NCBI GenBank assembly: GCA_033764265.1 | Contig: JANRJB010000007.1 | Location: forward strand, 1 to 9,813 | Direction: 5' to 3' | Length of the DNA: 9,813 nt | Origin: VGEM01 sp033764265 | GTDB taxonomy: Bacteria; Pseudomonadota; Alphaproteobacteria; Rhodospirillales; Rhodospirillaceae | Translations under genes and position numbers: made by a program | The notes under the pieces: model-generated | What the model saw: only the letters and a program-made list of their open reading frames with translations | What the model was told of the DNA's origin: nothing | Database searches by the model: none | Shown here: positions 7,675 to 9,813 of the stretch, in pieces | Layout: every line of letters begins with the position of its first letter | Position numbering within the stretch: the first letter of the stretch is position 1

Positions 7675-7683
7675 TGTAGCGCC

Positions 7684-9813
7684 ATGCCCTTTACGCAGAC
7701 GCAGATTCAGGCGTTTACGACCACGCAGATCCAGGGGTTCACCACCACTCAGTTTGCGGGCTTCAGCTCCACCGAGCTCGGGTTCTTCACGCCGGCGCAG
7801 TTCGTCATCCTGTCGACGACGCAGCTCAACGGCCTGGCGACGACGCAGGTCAAGGGCTTCACCGCCACCCAGCTTGGCGTGCTCACGACCACGCAGCTGA
7901 CCGGGCTCACGTCGACGCAACTGGGCTCGCTGACGACGACCCAGGTCAAGGCGCTCAGTACCACCAACATGTCGGAGATCACCGCTGGCCAGCTCAGCGG
8001 ATTGACCTCGACGTTGATCGGCGCGCTCACGACCTCGCAGGTCAACGCACTCACCACCTCGAACGTCGGATCGCTCACCACCGTCCAGCTCGATGGCGTG
8101 ACGGCGACCCAGATTTCCGCGTTGAGCACCGTCAACTTCGGCGCCTTGAGCACGGTTCAGCTCGGCAGCCTGGCGACCACGCAGGTCGCCGCGATCGGGA
8201 CGGTCAATATCGGCGGACTAACCACCACGCAGCTTGGCGGATTCAACTCCACCCAGGTCTCCGCGTTCACCGTGACTCAGTTGAACAGCCTGTCGACGAC
8301 GAACGTCGCCAACCTGTCGACCGGTCAGTTGGATGGCGCGACCGCGGCGCAGCTGGGCGGCCTCAACACCACCAATTTCATCGCTTTGACGACGGTCCAG
8401 TTGGGAAGCCTGAACTCGACCCAGATCAAGTCGTTCACGGCGACCCAGATCGGCGTGCTCACGACCACACAGCTGACCGGTCTGACCTCCGACCAGCTGG
8501 GCACGCTGACCACCACCCAGGTCAAGGCGCTGACGACCACCGTCGTCGCCGCCATCACCACGACGCAGCTGTCGGGCATTACGTCGGCCCAGATCGGGGC
8601 GTTGACGTCGTCGCAGGTGAATGCGTTGACCACGACGAACGTCGGCTCGCTGACGATCGTTCAGATCGATGGCCTGACCGCCACCCAGGTGAACGCGTTG
8701 TCGACCACCAACTTCGGCGCGCTGAACACCGTTCAGCTGGGCAGTTTCGCCAACACGCAAGTCGCATCGATCAGCACGATCAATATCGCCGGGCTGACCA
8801 CCACCCAACTGACGGGGTTCTCGTCCAGCCAGATCGGCGCGCTGACCGTCACCCAGCTCAACAGCTTGAACAGCACCAACATCGTCGGCCTGAACACCGC
8901 GCAGTTCAGCGGCCTGACCGTGACGCAGCTGGCGGGCATCAACACCACCAACTTCGCGTTCCTGACCACGATCCAACTGGGCGGTCTCACGACCACGCAG
9001 ATCAAGGCCTTCACCGCCACGCAGATGGGTGCGTTGACCACGACCCAGCTGACAGGCCTGAGTTCGGCGCAACTCGGGTCGCTGACGACGACCCAAATCA
9101 AGGCGTTGACCACGACGGTCGTTGCCGCGATCACCACCACCCAGCTGTCGGGCGTCACCTCGACGCAGGTCGGCGCTCTGACCACCTCGCAGGTGAATGC
9201 GCTGACCACCACCAACGTCGGTTCGCTGACGACGGTTCAGCTGGACGGCCTGACCGCCGCGCAGGTGACCGCGCTGAGCACCACCAACTTCGGCGCCTTG
9301 AACACGGTGCAGCTCGGCAGCTTCGCCAACACGCAGGTCGCGGCCATCAGTACGGTCAACATCGCCGGGCTGACCACCACCCAGTTGACGGGCTTCTCGT
9401 CCAGCCAGGTCGGCGCGCTGGCCGTCACGCAGCTCAACAGCCTGAACAGCACCAACATCGTCGGCCTGAGCACCGCGCAGTTCAGCGGTCTGACCGTGGC
9501 GCAGTTGGCCGGCCTCAACACCACCAACTTCGCCCTGTTGACGACGGTGCAGTTGGGCGGCCTGACCACAACCCAAATCAAGGCGTTCACCGCCACCCAG
9601 ATCGGTGTGTTGACCACGACGCAGCTGACCGGCTTGTCGTCGGCGCAGCTGGGCAGCCTGACCACCACACAGATCAAGGCGCTGACCACCACGGTCGTGG
9701 CCGAGATCACCACCACTCAGCTGTCGGGCGTCACGTCGACTCAGATCGGCGCCTTGACCACACAGCAGGTCAATGCCCTGACCACGATCAACGTCGGTTC
9801 GCTCACCACGGTG
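7684..9813 (+). CDS. Giant octapeptide-repeat protein, probable type I secretion substrate (5' part)
   Basis: The open frame runs 710 codons to the window edge without a stop, so the C-terminus is missing. After Met-Pro, the visible protein is exactly 88 octapeptides plus four residues, with no insertion or deletion. The consensus is [L/F/I/V]-[T/S/N]-[T/S/A]-[T/A/S/V]-[Q/N]-[L/I/V/F]-x-[G/A/S]; typical octads are LTTTQLTG and LTTTQIKA. The first five octads all begin with Phe, perhaps a cap. Thr makes up about a quarter of residues. I see no Cys, Trp, Tyr, His or Arg, and only two Pro, both near the N-terminus. Lys (eight) and most Asp lie at octad position 7. There is no Sec signal peptide and no RTX glycine/aspartate nonapeptide in the part seen. 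With the HlyB/HlyD genes upstream, the simplest reading is a very large exported surface or matrix protein with its secretion signal beyond the window (inference). Function unknown; I cannot assign a named family. Confidence 0.88.
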   Translation, partial: MPFTQTQIQAFTTTQIQGFTTTQFAGFSSTELGFFTPAQFVILSTTQLNGLATTQVKGFTATQLGVLTTTQLTGLTSTQLGSLTTTQVKALSTTNMSEITAGQLSGLTSTLIGALTTSQVNALTTSNVGSLTTVQLDGVTATQISALSTVNFGALSTVQLGSLATTQVAAIGTVNIGGLTTTQLGGFNSTQVSAFTVTQLNSLSTTNVANLSTGQLDGATAAQLGGLNTTNFIALTTVQLGSLNSTQIKSFTATQIGVLTTTQLTGLTSDQLGTLTTTQVKALTTTVVAAITTTQLSGITSAQIGALTSSQVNALTTTNVGSLTIVQIDGLTATQVNALSTTNFGALNTVQLGSFANTQVASISTINIAGLTTTQLTGFSSSQIGALTVTQLNSLNSTNIVGLNTAQFSGLTVTQLAGINTTNFAFLTTIQLGGLTTTQIKAFTATQMGALTTTQLTGLSSAQLGSLTTTQIKALTTTVVAAITTTQLSGVTSTQVGALTTSQVNALTTTNVGSLTTVQLDGLTAAQVTALSTTNFGALNTVQLGSFANTQVAAISTVNIAGLTTTQLTGFSSSQVGALAVTQLNSLNSTNIVGLSTAQFSGLTVAQLAGLNTTNFALLTTVQLGGLTTTQIKAFTATQIGVLTTTQLTGLSSAQLGSLTTTQIKALTTTVVAEITTTQLSGVTSTQIGALTTQQVNALTTINVGSLTTV
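7690..7977 (+). repeat. Degenerate N-terminal octads 1-12
   Basis: Octads 1-8 look like a truncated, diverged B block entering at its third octad: octad 3 (FTTTQFAG) corresponds to the fifth B octad, octad 7 (LATTQVKG) to the ninth, and octad 8 (FTATQLGV) to the tenth. Octads 9-12 (7882-7977) form a C block ending in LSTTNMSE. This is the least regular part of the array, as expected for the edge of a tandem array. Confidence 0.6.
7978..8553 (+). repeat. 192-residue super-repeat unit 1 (octads 13-36)
   Basis: Blocks A (octads 13-22), B (23-32) and C (33-36). Counting by hand, 139 of 192 residues (72%) match unit 2. It carries oddities absent from later units, for example octad 14 with Leu instead of Gln at position 5, octad 28 beginning with Ala, and Asp at position 4 in octad 34. 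Confidence 0.85.
8554..9129 (+). repeat. 192-residue super-repeat unit 2 (octads 37-60)
   Basis: Blocks A (8554-8793), B (8794-9033) and C (9034-9129). Hand count gives 172 of 192 residues (90%) identical with unit 3. Position-5 Asn falls at the fourth, seventh and tenth octads of A and the fourth and seventh of B; the fourth octad of C carries Val. Confidence 0.88.
9130..9705 (+). repeat. 192-residue super-repeat unit 3 (octads 61-84)
   Basis: Same block order as unit 2, with the same positions for Asn, Lys and Asp. Its last octad, LTTTVVAE, ends in Glu where units 1 and 2 have Ala. The equivalent octad 12, before unit 1, also ends in Glu. Confidence 0.88.
9706..9813 (+). repeat. Super-repeat unit 4, cut by the window edge
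   Basis: Octads 85-88 and four residues of the next. 29 of 32 residues in the four full octads (91%) match unit 3. Its presence shows that the array continues downstream for an unknown number of units. Confidence 0.8.

Larger units (their letters stand above)
7005..7683 (+). promoter_or_regulatory. Long AT-rich leader upstream of the repeat-protein gene
   Basis: These 679 bases contain no gene I can support and are clearly richer in A/T than the flanking coding DNA, most of all at about 7280-7300 and 7362-7450. They probably hold the promoter and a long 5' leader for the repeat protein. TATAAT at 7202-7207 is a perfect -10 hexamer but lacks a good -35 box at 16-18 bases. TTGATT at 7290-7295 with TATGGG at 7313-7318 is a weak sigma-70-like pair with 17-base spacing. 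Inverted repeats include GCTTGTC (7188-7194) with GACAAGC (about 7234-7240), the hairpin at 7425-7443 and the palindrome at 7511-7520. The length and composition suggest complex regulation, for example by nucleoid proteins or RNA structure (inference). Confidence 0.5.
7690..9813 (+). repeat. Array of 88 in-frame 24-bp (octapeptide) repeats
   Basis: Octad k starts at 7690 + 24 x (k-1). Every octad keeps a hydrophobic residue at position 1, almost all keep one at position 6, and position 5 is Gln in most. Asn replaces Gln at regular places, and Val (octads 36, 60, 84) or Leu (octad 14) does so rarely. Copies differ widely in synonymous codons (Thr as ACC, ACG, ACT or ACA; Leu as CTG, CTC or TTG) while the protein pattern holds. 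That indicates selection on the protein rather than recent DNA expansion. The array continues past the right edge. Confidence 0.93.

Noticed and set aside
8218..9576. Long minus-strand open frame opposite the octad array, reading as Arg/Gln/Gly-rich repeats
   Set aside because: It is the complement of the 24-bp repeat array. A stop-free antisense frame in one copy stays open in all copies, and it has no ribosome site or domain. The plus-strand reading has a clear Shine-Dalgarno and a clean octad period.
7749..9716. Other minus-strand frames in the array rich in Val, Ser and Cys
   Set aside because: These are shadows in a second antisense frame of the same repeats, produced by Thr codons read backwards as Val/Ser/Gly. 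They are broken into several pieces by stops and have no start signals.
7690..9813. CRISPR array
   Set aside because: The repeats are directly adjacent 24-bp coding units without spacers and vary at synonymous sites.
7684..9813. RTX calcium-binding repeats
   Set aside because: The G-G-x-G-x-D-x-U-x nonapeptide is absent throughout the visible part, and the period is eight, not nine. RTX repeats could still lie beyond the window.

Overview
The window comes from a GC-rich bacterium. The gene families (HicB/DUF1902-type antitoxin, TPR-glycosyltransferase fusion, HlyB/HlyD exporter, very large Thr-rich repeat protein) fit a proteobacterium best. I lean towards an alphaproteobacterium of the Rhodospirillales kind, but nothing here fixes the taxon. 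There are no rRNA or tRNA genes, insertion sequences or CRISPR arrays.

Layout, left to right. (1) 93-526: a compact HicB-like antitoxin / HicA-like toxin pair overlapping by one base. (2) 527-818: a non-coding stretch with three pairs of short direct repeats and an imperfect hairpin. (3) 819-1592, minus strand: a class I SAM-dependent methyltransferase. (4) 1708-3240, plus strand and divergent from it: a TPR protein with a GT-B-like glycosyltransferase domain. (5) 3388-5547 and 5544-7004: a type I secretion ABC transporter with a degenerate C39-like domain, and its HlyD-family adaptor, translationally coupled by a 4-base overlap. (6) 7005-7683: a 679-bp, relatively AT-rich, apparently non-coding leader. 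(7) 7684 to the right edge: the start of a very large repeat protein, 710 codons visible with no stop.

The repeat protein is the striking part. After Met-Pro it consists of 88 consecutive octapeptides with no insertion or deletion. The consensus is [L/F/I/V]-T-T-T-[Q/N]-[L/I/V]-x-[G/A/S]. The octads form an exact higher-order repeat of 24 octads (192 residues, 576 nt), and each 24-octad unit divides into blocks of 10, 10 and 4 octads. Successive units become more alike downstream (about 72%, then 90%, then 91% over the part seen). Cys, Trp, Tyr, His and Arg are all absent from the visible 710 residues, and charged residues sit almost only at fixed register positions.

Working model (inference): the HlyB/HlyD pair exports the repeat protein, which has no Sec signal peptide. 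The TPR-glycosyltransferase, perhaps with the methyltransferase, may decorate its Thr/Ser-rich faces or make a glycan it binds. The result would be a secreted, possibly glycosylated surface fibre, adhesin or matrix protein. An outer-membrane TolC-type partner and the C-terminal secretion signal are not in the window.
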